Source of the DNA: Methylophilaceae bacterium
Lineage (GTDB): Bacteria > Pseudomonadota > Gammaproteobacteria > Burkholderiales > Methylophilaceae
Direction: 5' to 3'
Assembly: GCA_017880825.1 (NCBI GenBank)
Contig: JADGRN010000082.1
Span: 1-6,418, forward strand
Length of the DNA: 6,418 bases
The translations under genes and the position numbers were made by a program. The notes beneath the pieces were generated by a model that did no database searches, was not told where the DNA came from, and was given only the letters and a program-made list of their open reading frames with translations. Positions within the stretch are counted from its first letter, which is position 1. Each line of letters begins with the position of its first letter. This document shows positions 1 to 6,418 of the stretch, piece by piece.

Positions 1-1
1 C

Positions 2-1975
2 GATGTCCCGGAAGGCCGGGGCACGACTGGCACGGCGTTGCGCGAGAATCGGGCGATCATCGTCACCGATTACCTCAACGACCCCATGACCGCACTTTGG
101 AAGGCGCATGCCGCGAATCTCGGCTGGGCTTCGGCCGCCGCGTTCCCGATCCAGCGCGGCGGTCGGCCATTTGCAGTGCTCACTGTTTGTCATGCACTGG
201 TCAACGCCTTCGATGAGGAGGTCATCGCATTGCTGGAAGAGATGTCGAAAGATATTGCTTTCGCGCTGGATAATTTCGATCGTGAAGTCCAGCGCAAAGC
301 GGCGGAAGAATCCCTGAAATTGGCGGCTTCCGTCTATGAGACCAGCAGCGAGGGGATCATGATCACCGATGTCAATAACCAGATTATTGCCGTCAATCCG
401 GCTTTCACAGAGATTACCGGTTACGTTGCGGAAGAAGTCATCGGCAACAATCCCAATATCCTGAGTTCCGGCCGTCATGATGAGGGCTTCTATCAGGTCA
501 TGTGGGAAGATATTACCACCAGCGGCAGCTGGCAGGGTGAGATTTGGGACCAGCGCAAGAATGGCGAAGTCTATCCCAAGTGGCTTACCGTCAATAGCGT
601 TTTCAACGAGGATGGCACGGTGCAACAACGCGTGGCGATGTTCACCGATATCAGCCGGAAAAGAGAAGCCGAGGAACTGATCTGGCGTCAGGCCAACTTC
701 GATCCCTTGACCGAACTGCCCAACCGCCAGATGTTCCACGACCGCCTGGATCAGGACATCAAAAAGGCCAACCGTGCCGGCCTTCCGCTGGCGCTAATAC
801 TCCTCGACCTCGACCAGTTCAAGGAAGTCAACGACAGCCTCGGCCACGACAAGGGCGACGCCCTGCTCAAGGATGTGGCGCAACGCTTGAGCAGCTGCGT
901 GCGCGAAACTGACACCGTGGCGCGACTGGGCGGGGATGAATTCACCGTCATCCTCAGTGAACTGGACGACCCCGGTAACGTTGATCGTGTGGCCCAGGAG
1001 ATCCTGCGCAAATTGGCCGAGCCATTCCAGCTGGGAGAAGATGTGGCCTATGTTTCCGCCAGCATCGGCATCACGCTCTACCCGGATGACGCCGCCGGGA
1101 TCGAAGCCCTGCTCAAAAACGCCGACCAGGCCATGTACGCCGCCAAGAATCAGGGGCGCAACCGCTACAGCTACTTCACCCCCTCCATGCAGCAGGCGGT
1201 TCAGGCCCGGATGCAGATCGCCAATGATTTGCGTGGCGCGCTGGCCGGCAACCAGTTCTGGATCGCCTACCAGCCCATCGTGGAACTGGCGACCGGTACT
1301 ATCCACAAGGCGGAAGCGCTGCTGCGCTGGCAACACCCTACGCAGGGCCTCATCAGCCCCACAACATTCATCGCCGTCGCCGAAGATACCGGGCTCATCA
1401 ATGACATCGGCGACTGGGTATTCCGCGAGGCGGCACAGCAGGCGAAACTGTGGCGCGCATCGCTGCACCCGGAATTCCAGATCAGCGTCAACAAGTCCCC
1501 GGTGCAGTTCCACAACGAGAAGCAGTCACACCAGGAATGGTACGATCTTCTAAGGCAACTCGGCCTGCCCGGGCAAAGCATCGTGGTGGAAATCACCGAA
1601 GGGCTGCTGCTGGATGCCGGCACCCTGGTCACCGACCGGCTGCTTGAATTCCGTGACGCGGGCATCCAGGTTTCGCTCGATGATTTCGGTACCGGCTACT
1701 CGGCACTAGCCTACCTCAAGAAATTCGACATCGACTACCTCAAGATCGACCAGTCCTTCACCCATAACCTGGCGCCCGGTTCTGACGACATGGCGCTGTG
1801 CGAAGCCATCATCGTGATGGCGCACAAGCTTGGCATCCAGGTGATTGCGGAAGGGGTGGAGACCGAGAAACAGAAAAACCTGCTCACTGCCGCCGGATGC
1901 GACTATGCACAAGGCTATTTGTTCTCCAGACCAGTGCCAGCCGAGGAGTTTGAAAAGCTGTTGCAAAAGGTTTAG
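2..1975 (+). CDS. GAF-PAS-GGDEF-EAL c-di-GMP cyclase/phosphodiesterase, 5'-partial
   Basis: This protein makes and/or breaks the second messenger cyclic di-GMP, under control of N-terminal sensor domains. The frame is open from position 2, and the residues before the TTG at 38 (GTTGTALRENRA) read as GAF domain, so the true start lies upstream of the window. Numbering from that TTG as residue 1: end of a GAF domain to about 80, a short linker helix, a PAS domain about 92-205, GGDEF about 218-380, EAL about 395-645. The cyclase motif GGDEF is intact (298-302), with an inhibitory I-site RETD five residues before it (289-292). The EAL domain keeps the residues expected for metal binding and catalysis: E426 (EAL), N485, E518, D548-D549, K569, E605 and Q625. 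Both halves therefore look competent; which activity dominates cannot be read from sequence. No membrane segment is visible in the part present, so it is probably cytosolic here. It ends at TAG and no strong terminator follows. Confidence 0.95.
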   Translation, partial: DVPEGRGTTGTALRENRAIIVTDYLNDPMTALWKAHAANLGWASAAAFPIQRGGRPFAVLTVCHALVNAFDEEVIALLEEMSKDIAFALDNFDREVQRKAAEESLKLAASVYETSSEGIMITDVNNQIIAVNPAFTEITGYVAEEVIGNNPNILSSGRHDEGFYQVMWEDITTSGSWQGEIWDQRKNGEVYPKWLTVNSVFNEDGTVQQRVAMFTDISRKREAEELIWRQANFDPLTELPNRQMFHDRLDQDIKKANRAGLPLALILLDLDQFKEVNDSLGHDKGDALLKDVAQRLSSCVRETDTVARLGGDEFTVILSELDDPGNVDRVAQEILRKLAEPFQLGEDVAYVSASIGITLYPDDAAGIEALLKNADQAMYAAKNQGRNRYSYFTPSMQQAVQARMQIANDLRGALAGNQFWIAYQPIVELATGTIHKAEALLRWQHPTQGLISPTTFIAVAEDTGLINDIGDWVFREAAQQAKLWRASLHPEFQISVNKSPVQFHNEKQSHQEWYDLLRQLGLPGQSIVVEITEGLLLDAGTLVTDRLLEFRDAGIQVSLDDFGTGYSALAYLKKFDIDYLKIDQSFTHNLAPGSDDMALCEAIIVMAHKLGIQVIAEGVETEKQKNLLTAAGCDYAQGYLFSRPVPAEEFEKLLQKV

Positions 1976-2061
1976 ACGTTAAACATCGTTTTTGCGTCAT
2001 TGCCCGTATTGCCAACTGACAGCCTTGGGATAGGAGCTTCTGACCGAACTGAGTCCCCAAC

Positions 2062-2085
2062 CTAAACTGGAACTAAAGTTTAGTT
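2062..2085. promoter_or_regulatory. AT-rich palindrome with two overlapping hairpin options
   Basis: AACTAAA (2071-2077) and TTTAGTT (2079-2085) form a perfect inverted repeat around one base. CTAAACT (2062-2068) is also the exact reverse complement of AGTTTAG (2077-2083). Two left arms thus compete for nearly the same right arm. No T-run follows, so it does not look like a terminator for the upstream gene. Its place about 50 bases before the candidate promoter would suit a protein-binding operator. That role is inference; no regulator family is recognised. Confidence 0.4.
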
Positions 2086-2129
2086 GAATGAAGCAATGTG
2101 CGAGGGGAAGAAGGTCAGAATCGTAAGCA

Positions 2130-2156
2130 GTGTTTGTCTTTCCGTCTTTCAAACAC
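2130..2156. promoter_or_regulatory. Inverted repeat GTGTTTG-N13-CAAACAC over the candidate promoter
   Basis: Perfect 7-bp arms lie at 2130-2136 and 2150-2156, separated by 13 bases. The left arm overlaps the proposed -35 box and the right arm abuts the proposed -10 box. A dimeric regulator bound here would block or remodel RNA polymerase access. The arms and spacing are seen directly; the operator role is inferred. Confidence 0.4.
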
Positions 2157-2162
2157 AATAAT
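2134..2162 (+). promoter_or_regulatory. Candidate sigma-70-type promoter for the flavoprotein gene
   Basis: TTGTCT (2134-2139) matches the -35 consensus TTGACA at 4 of 6 positions. AATAAT (2157-2162) matches the -10 consensus TATAAT at 5 of 6. The spacer is 17 bases, the optimal length. Transcription would begin near 2169, leaving a leader of about 107 bases before the GTG start. Such matches arise by chance in AT-rich DNA, so confidence is moderate. Confidence 0.45.
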
Positions 2163-2261
2163 GATATGAATGATTTCGATAACTGGCTCGATACCAATTA
2201 TTCAAACGCTCATCATCCGAATAAATGAGTATTCTTGGGTACGTCGCATCGAGCAAAAATC

Positions 2262-2267
2262 AAGGAG
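2262..2267 (+). promoter_or_regulatory. Ribosome binding site that decides the flavoprotein start
   Basis: AAGGAG lies eight bases before the GTG at 2276, which is ideal spacing. The upstream in-frame ATG at 2225 has no purine-rich sequence before it. This site therefore favours GTG 2276 as the start codon. Confidence 0.8.
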
Positions 2268-2275
2268 AAAATCAG

Positions 2276-3610
2276 GTGGCAGACCAAGGCAATCGCCGAA
2301 AATTTCTGAAAATGGGCGGTATAGCCATGATGGCTGGCGCTACGTCAGGGGTGCCTTTGATTGGTCATGCGGGCGTCAAAAACCTTCGCACGGATGCAGC
2401 GGCCCTGCCCAGAGCTAAAGGCCCTCGTGTGGTGGTGGTCGGCGCAGGTACAGCCGGGCTTACGATTGCAAAGTATCTCAAACTTGAGAATTCCAAATTC
2501 GACGTTGTTGTGGTGGAGAAACGGGATATGTACTCATCATGCTTTTCCAGCAATCTCTGGTATGACGATCTGATCAATCTTGAATTTCTGGCGGGACACA
2601 GCTTTCTGGATGCGGCGAAAAACAACAACTATATTTTCTTTAACGCAACCTGTATTGGGCTTGATCGTTCGGTACGCCAGGTCTATACAAACCAGGGCTA
2701 TATTGACTATGAGTTCTTGGTGCTAACACCAGGGATAGATTATGACTACGGTCGTATCGGCATTACAGATGTTGATACGGAGTTTGCGTTGCGCACCACC
2801 TGTCCAGGAGGTTTTGCAATGCCGACTGAACATGTCACGATCCGAGACAAGGTAAGAAACTTTAAAGGCGGCATATTCATTCAGACTGTTCCGAGCGGAA
2901 ACTATCGCTGTTTACCTGCACCATATGAACGCGCATGCATGATTGCCGCCTATTTCAAGAAGCATAAAATCAAAGGCAAGGTACTCATTCTCGATTTCAG
3001 TCCTGAAATAACGATTAAAGCACAAGGCTTCCATGCAGCATTTGAGGAACTCTACAAGGATTATATTGAATGGCAGCCTTCGGTAAATATCACCGGTGTG
3101 GATGTTGACAGAAAGATCATCAAAACGGAGTTTGATTCCATTCCATTCGATGAAGCCTCGATTTATCCAGGCGTCCGTGCCTCTAAAATAATTGAGTGGT
3201 TCGACTTGGTTGACCCCAAGAGTCCCCAAAAAGAAGCGAATATCGACCCATTCCGCTATCACGTGATTGGCGACCCTCATGTTTATGTCGCCGGAGATTC
3301 GCGCCCGATGGGGTTTTCAAAGAGCGCCACTACCTCCAACACCGAAGGCAAACATGTGGCAAAAGTGCTTGCCGCCACGGAAAAAGGGCGGCAAATCGAT
3401 TGGGCCAGCCCACAAACCGTATGCTATTCAATGGTGAATGGAGACCCTATGGAAGCGATTGCAGTCTATGCCAATTATATCTATGACGAGCGTAAGCAGG
3501 CTTTTGCTTTTTCGCCGGACACCAAGCTATTCCAAAAGCGTGATAAGGAAAAAGGGATGGCGGCGCTGTCCTGGGCTGAGGGTATTTATCAAGATTTGTT
3601 CAGAAATTAA
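2276..3610 (+). CDS. Tat-exported FCSD-type flavoprotein (sulfide dehydrogenase flavin subunit family)
   Basis: This is a predicted periplasmic FAD oxidoreductase of the flavocytochrome c sulfide dehydrogenase flavin-subunit family (FccB/SoxF), which in known members oxidises sulfide and passes electrons to a cytochrome c. From GTG 2276 it is 444 residues. A twin-arginine signal (NRRKFLK, residues 6-12) is followed by a hydrophobic stretch, with a plausible cleavage site after GHA (residue 32). The FAD-binding Rossmann motif GAGTAG is at 56-61, with an acidic E81 ending the second strand; a second FAD contact, VAGD, is near 338-341. Cys89 (YSSCFSSN) matches the cysteine that binds FAD covalently in Allochromatium FccB (Cys42). 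Cys212 (YRCLPAPYERA) and Cys383 (TVCYS) match the redox pair Cys161/Cys337, with similar spacing. The C-terminal region resembles the FCSD flavin-binding domain. No CXXCH cytochrome gene lies next to it, so the electron acceptor is unknown and the substrate is inferred. GC is visibly lower than in its neighbours. Starting at ATG 2225 would push the Tat motif 17 residues inward and is less likely. Confidence 0.85.
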   Translation: MADQGNRRKFLKMGGIAMMAGATSGVPLIGHAGVKNLRTDAAALPRAKGPRVVVVGAGTAGLTIAKYLKLENSKFDVVVVEKRDMYSSCFSSNLWYDDLINLEFLAGHSFLDAAKNNNYIFFNATCIGLDRSVRQVYTNQGYIDYEFLVLTPGIDYDYGRIGITDVDTEFALRTTCPGGFAMPTEHVTIRDKVRNFKGGIFIQTVPSGNYRCLPAPYERACMIAAYFKKHKIKGKVLILDFSPEITIKAQGFHAAFEELYKDYIEWQPSVNITGVDVDRKIIKTEFDSIPFDEASIYPGVRASKIIEWFDLVDPKSPQKEANIDPFRYHVIGDPHVYVAGDSRPMGFSKSATTSNTEGKHVAKVLAATEKGRQIDWASPQTVCYSMVNGDPMEAIAVYANYIYDERKQAFAFSPDTKLFQKRDKEKGMAALSWAEGIYQDLFRN

Positions 3611-3642
3611 TGCATCTTTTATGAAATGCAGACTGAAAAGAA

Positions 3643-3675
3643 AAGCCTGCATCAATGCGGGCCTTATTTATTCTA
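3643..3675. terminator. Rho-independent terminator, probably bidirectional
   Basis: GCCTGCA (3645-3651) pairs with TGCGGGC (3656-3662), including one G-T wobble, around a TCAA loop. The stem is followed on the plus strand by TTATTTATTCT and on the minus strand by TTTTCTTTT. It lies 35 bases after the flavoprotein stop and about 80 bases past the helicase stop, between convergent genes, so it can serve both. Confidence 0.7.
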
Positions 3676-3742
3676 TCTGGCTCGCCGGTTCGGATTCGAA
3701 TTAAGCATGAGTGGATGACTGCTTCGGATCGATGATAGACAT

Positions 3743-5671
3743 TCAAGACATTTCAGAAAAGAACGCTTCAACCTCCGCCAGCTCTTGAGTGCGCTTGAAC
3801 GGCGGCAAGCTCTGCCAAATACGTCTGCCATAAGGCTTGCTGATCAGGCGCGGGTCGCAGATCATCAGCACACCCCTGTCGGTTTCATCGCGTATCAGCC
3901 GCCCAGCGCCTTGTTTGAGTGTAATCACGGCATAAGGCAACTGGTATTCCATGAAGGCATTTTTACCTTCGGCATTCATCTTGTCGATGCGGGCTGCGAG
4001 CACGGGATCATCCGGCGGGGCAAATGGCAGTTTGTCGATAATCACCGCGGACAAGGCTTCGCCGCGCACATCGACGCCCTCCCAGAAACTCTGCGAACCT
4101 ACCAGTACGGCATTGCCCAGCCTGCGGAAGCGTTCCAGCAATTCGCTACGGGCACTTTCGCCCTGCAGTAGCAGGGGATATTGCATACCATTGGTTGCAA
4201 ACGCGTCTTTGAGCAAGGCATGCACCTCGCGCATGGCGCGCAAGCTGGTGCACAGCACGAATGCCCGGCCACGGCTGGCCTGTATCACCGGCAGCGCAGC
4301 GGCAGCTACCGAGGCGGTGTAACCAGCGCTGTTCGGCACGGGCATATTTTGCGGCACATACAGCAGCGCCTGCTGAGCGAAATCGAACGGGCTGTTCCAA
4401 TAGCCGGTAGTGGCCTGCTCCAAGCCCATCTGTGCCAGGTAATGGCTGAAATCGCTTTTTACCGCCAGCGTGGCCGAGGTGAATATCCACGAGCGCGATT
4501 GCGCGTTGAGTTGCTTGCCGAAGCCTTCTGCCACTGATAAGGGCGTGGCGTGCAATTGCACGGACTGCGTAAACACCTCTACCCAACGCACGAGGTTGGC
4601 ATTCTCGGCGGCTTGCCAGCGCTGCAACTGCTGCTCCAGCGCCACACTGCGCTGCCAGCAATTTTCCAGTGCCGGGTCGCGCTCGGCTTGGGATTCGAGC
4701 ACCTCACTGAGTGCTTTGAGCTTGGCCTGCATGGTCTCAAAAGCCGGTTCAAAGCCCTTCAACGCCAGCGCTTTTTGCACCGGCATGCGCGCGCCTTCAT
4801 AGGCGAATATCAGCCTGAAATCGCGCACGGCTTTTTCCAGCGCAGCAGTGGCTTCAGGCAAGGCGAGGCAATCCTTGGCGGTAGTGATGAACTCGGCATG
4901 GGCATCGCGCGCGAGTTCCATGAGCTGACTGATTGAAACATCTTCACCGAAGAACAGACCGGCAACTTCGGGCAGTTGATGCGCCTCGTCAAAAATCACG
5001 GTATTGGCGCTGGGTAGCAATTCGGCCACGCCTTCGTCGCGCAGCATGACATCGGCAAAGAACAGGTGATGGTTGACCACCACCACATCGGCCGCCAGCG
5101 CGCGCTTGCGGGCTTCCATGACGAAGCAATCCTTGTAGAAACCGCATTCCTGGCCCATGCAGTTATCACGCGTGGAAGTCACGGCGGGCCAGATGGTTGC
5201 ACTCTCAGGCACATCCACCAGTTCGGCCTTGTCGCCCGTGCTGCTGTTTTCGGCAAAGGCGCGGATTTTATGCACGTAGTTGGCATCTTCACGCGAGAGA
5301 AAGCGGCCTTCATTCAAGGCGCGTTCAAGATGAAAATGGCAGACGTAGTTGGCGCGGCCCTTGAGCATGGAAACCGTGACCGGCACCTTGAGCGCATCTC
5401 GTACGGCGGGCAGATCGCGGTTGAATAGCTGGTCTTGCAGGGTCTTGGTACCAGTGGAAATGATGACCTTTCCGCCCGAAAGTAAGGCAGGCACCAGATA
5501 GGCAAAGGTTTTGCCAGTGCCGGTACCCGCCTCGGCCACGAGCTGGCGGCCATGCCTGATGGCATCTTCAATCGCCTGCGCCATCTCCAGTTGCTGGCTG
5601 CGCATGCGGTAGCCGGGAATGGTGTCGGCCAAAGGACCGTCAGCGGCAAAAACTAGATCTAGGTCAGCCAA
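3743..5671 (-). CDS. yoaA: YoaA/DinG-type Fe-S superfamily 2 DNA helicase
   Basis: This is an ATP-dependent 5'-3' DNA helicase of the XPD/DinG class; E. coli YoaA acts in replication-fork repair together with the HolC clamp-loader subunit. Its 642 residues match YoaA (about 636) better than DinG (about 716), and the N-terminus aligns with YoaA (DGPLADTIPG). Walker A AGTGTGKT is at 48-55. Four cysteines for a 4Fe-4S cluster are at 111, 171, 176 and 182 (YVCHF; DNCMGQECGFYKDCF). The DEAH box is at 228-231, FTSATL at 397-402, SFWEGVDV at 528-535 and motif VI QGAGRLIR at 587-594. All key helicase motifs are intact. The start is TTG at 5671: an in-frame TAG lies only eight codons upstream, no other start falls between, and the next internal starts would remove conserved sequence. 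No clear ribosome binding site precedes it, which suggests translational coupling to the upstream gene 24 bases away. The yoaA symbol rests on remembered similarity; a generic dinG-like label is the alternative. Confidence 0.9.
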   Translation of the reverse strand: MADLDLVFAADGPLADTIPGYRMRSQQLEMAQAIEDAIRHGRQLVAEAGTGTGKTFAYLVPALLSGGKVIISTGTKTLQDQLFNRDLPAVRDALKVPVTVSMLKGRANYVCHFHLERALNEGRFLSREDANYVHKIRAFAENSSTGDKAELVDVPESATIWPAVTSTRDNCMGQECGFYKDCFVMEARKRALAADVVVVNHHLFFADVMLRDEGVAELLPSANTVIFDEAHQLPEVAGLFFGEDVSISQLMELARDAHAEFITTAKDCLALPEATAALEKAVRDFRLIFAYEGARMPVQKALALKGFEPAFETMQAKLKALSEVLESQAERDPALENCWQRSVALEQQLQRWQAAENANLVRWVEVFTQSVQLHATPLSVAEGFGKQLNAQSRSWIFTSATLAVKSDFSHYLAQMGLEQATTGYWNSPFDFAQQALLYVPQNMPVPNSAGYTASVAAAALPVIQASRGRAFVLCTSLRAMREVHALLKDAFATNGMQYPLLLQGESARSELLERFRRLGNAVLVGSQSFWEGVDVRGEALSAVIIDKLPFAPPDDPVLAARIDKMNAEGKNAFMEYQLPYAVITLKQGAGRLIRDETDRGVLMICDPRLISKPYGRRIWQSLPPFKRTQELAEVEAFFSEMS

Positions 5672-5695
5672 TTGAAATAGAGGTTGTTGAGCGGG

Positions 5696-6418
5696 CTAAT
5701 CGCGCCCGGAACGCCAGATCGAAATCATCAACAGCAAGCCATTGATGAAAGCGAGGAAAAACCCGAGCAAACCAAATGCCGGCAACCCTAATAGGGTGGG
5801 GCCACCTTTAACCGTCATGACGATGGATGAACCGACAATCAGCGCGCTGGTGATCAAGGCCATGGTTAAACGATTGGTGCTGTGGTCCAGTTGATGGCCA
5901 AAATGGTCGAGGCGCTTGAGATCAAGATTGATTTTAAGCCGCCCGCGATGGGCTTCACGCAGCACCTGCGAAATATCGCCGGGTAAGCCGGTTACCGCAT
6001 CAAATACACTACCCAGACCACGTCGGCCGCGCTTGAACAATGCGCCCGGCATGTAGCGATCAACAATGATTTTTTTCACAAACGGCGTCAGATGGCCGAT
6101 GATCTGGAAGTCCGGATCCAGTTGGCGACCAAAACCTTCCAGTGTCACCAGTGCCTTGAACAGCATGGTGAGATCAGGCGGCACGGCCAGATGGTTCTCG
6201 CGCATGATGGTGGTGAGATCATTCAGTAAAGCGCTGAAGCGTATATGTTTGAGCGGCGTATTATCGTAGTTAGAAATAAACTCGTCGACGTCGGCACCGA
6301 GTCTGGTCTCGTCCAAATACACTTCACCTGACCACAGGATGAGAATGTCTGTGAATGCGTCAATATCGCGCGAAACCAGTGCGGCCAGCATATCCGCTAC
6401 CTCGCTGCGACGCTCGAA
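5696..6418 (-). CDS. AarF/UbiB (ABC1 atypical kinase) family protein, C-terminal part
   Basis: The frame is open to the window edge, so the gene begins beyond 6418 and only about 240 C-terminal residues are seen. The ATG at 6391 is internal, since the preceding codons (FERRSEVAD) continue the same domain. The segment matches the region after the kinase core in AarF/UbiB proteins: LTMLFKALVTLEGFGRQLDPDF (residues 74-95 from that ATG) is a family hallmark. An amphipathic, charged stretch and two C-terminal membrane helices follow, at about 176-196 and 201-225, ending in RSGRD. Family members bind ATP and support ubiquinone biosynthesis or lipid metabolism at the inner membrane. Whether this is the true UbiB or a paralogue cannot be told without the kinase domain and upstream neighbours, so no symbol is given. 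It ends at TAG 24 bases before the helicase start, same strand, probably one operon. Confidence 0.8.
   Translation of the reverse strand, partial: FERRSEVADMLAALVSRDIDAFTDILILWSGEVYLDETRLGADVDEFISNYDNTPLKHIRFSALLNDLTTIMRENHLAVPPDLTMLFKALVTLEGFGRQLDPDFQIIGHLTPFVKKIIVDRYMPGALFKRGRRGLGSVFDAVTGLPGDISQVLREAHRGRLKINLDLKRLDHFGHQLDHSTNRLTMALITSALIVGSSIVMTVKGGPTLLGLPAFGLLGFFLAFINGLLLMISIWRSGRD

Larger units (their letters stand above)
1976..2275. other. 300-bp intergenic leader before the flavoprotein gene
   Basis: This stretch holds no convincing protein gene. It contains an AT-rich palindrome (2062-2085), a candidate promoter (2134-2162) embedded in a second inverted repeat (2130-2156), and a ribosome binding site at the 3' end (2262-2267). 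A very short open frame (GTG 2130 or ATG 2166 to TGA 2228) is present, but no good ribosome binding site precedes it. An ATG at 2225 in the flavoprotein frame could extend that protein by 17 residues, but it also lacks a ribosome binding site. The first 85 bases (1976-2060) show nothing I can name. Confidence 0.6.

Noticed and set aside
794..1513. Long open frame (239 codons) on the minus strand inside the GGDEF-EAL gene
   Set aside because: It is antisense to strongly conserved GGDEF and EAL coding sequence, has no recognisable domain, and is the usual by-product of GC-rich codon use on the other strand.
1963..1995. Nested stem GCAAAA/TTTTGC with inner GTTTA/TAAAC around the stop codon of the EAL gene
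   Set aside because: The arms are short and AT-rich with an uneven internal bulge, and no T-run follows the outer arm, so it is not supported as a terminator.
3681..3735. GGTTCGGATTCGAATT resembling a tRNA T-arm, and a small TTCGGAT direct repeat at 3689 and 3723
   Set aside because: No acceptor, D or anticodon arms can be built around it, and the repeat is only about 10 bases, so neither a tRNA nor an attachment site is supported.
4146..4661. 171-codon minus-strand open frame inside the helicase gene
   Set aside because: It lies in another frame of the same strand as the helicase, whose motifs are intact throughout; its arginine- and alanine-rich composition is typical of a frame shadow.
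5669..5698. Stop-codon read-through fusing the AarF/UbiB-type protein to the helicase
   Set aside because: The frames match, but the helicase N-terminus aligns with free-standing YoaA and the membrane protein ends where the family normally ends, so two separate proteins are expected.

Overview
The window looks like a chromosomal stretch from a Gram-negative proteobacterium, most likely a betaproteobacterium (inference). The helicase aligns well from memory with proteobacterial YoaA. The GAF-PAS-GGDEF-EAL architecture, the Tat-exported sulfide-dehydrogenase-type flavoprotein and the AarF/UbiB-type membrane protein are all common in that group. No genus can be named from this sequence alone.

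Layout: (1) positions 2-1975, plus strand: the 3' part of a c-di-GMP turnover gene whose 5' end lies upstream of the window. (2) 1976-2275: a 300-bp non-coding leader with a candidate sigma-70-like promoter, two inverted repeats and a strong ribosome binding site. (3) 2276-3610, plus strand: a Tat-targeted flavoprotein of the flavocytochrome c sulfide dehydrogenase (FccB/SoxF) type. It keeps all three cysteines known to matter in that family, but no cytochrome partner lies beside it here. (4) about 3643-3675: a hairpin with T-rich sequence on both sides, placed to terminate the two convergent transcription units. (5) 3743-5671, minus strand: a YoaA/DinG-type iron-sulfur DNA helicase. (6) 5696-6418, minus strand: the C-terminal part of an AarF/UbiB (ABC1 atypical kinase) family membrane protein, cut by the window edge. 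It lies directly upstream of the helicase gene and is probably cotranscribed with it.

The flavoprotein gene and its leader are visibly more AT-rich than both flanks, so this central block may have a separate history. The flanking genes are housekeeping or signalling types with no obvious functional link to it. I saw no CRISPR array, tRNA, rRNA, insertion sequence or phage gene. The least ordinary part is the stand-alone flavoprotein with its structured control region. I find no convincing evidence for a wholly new system.
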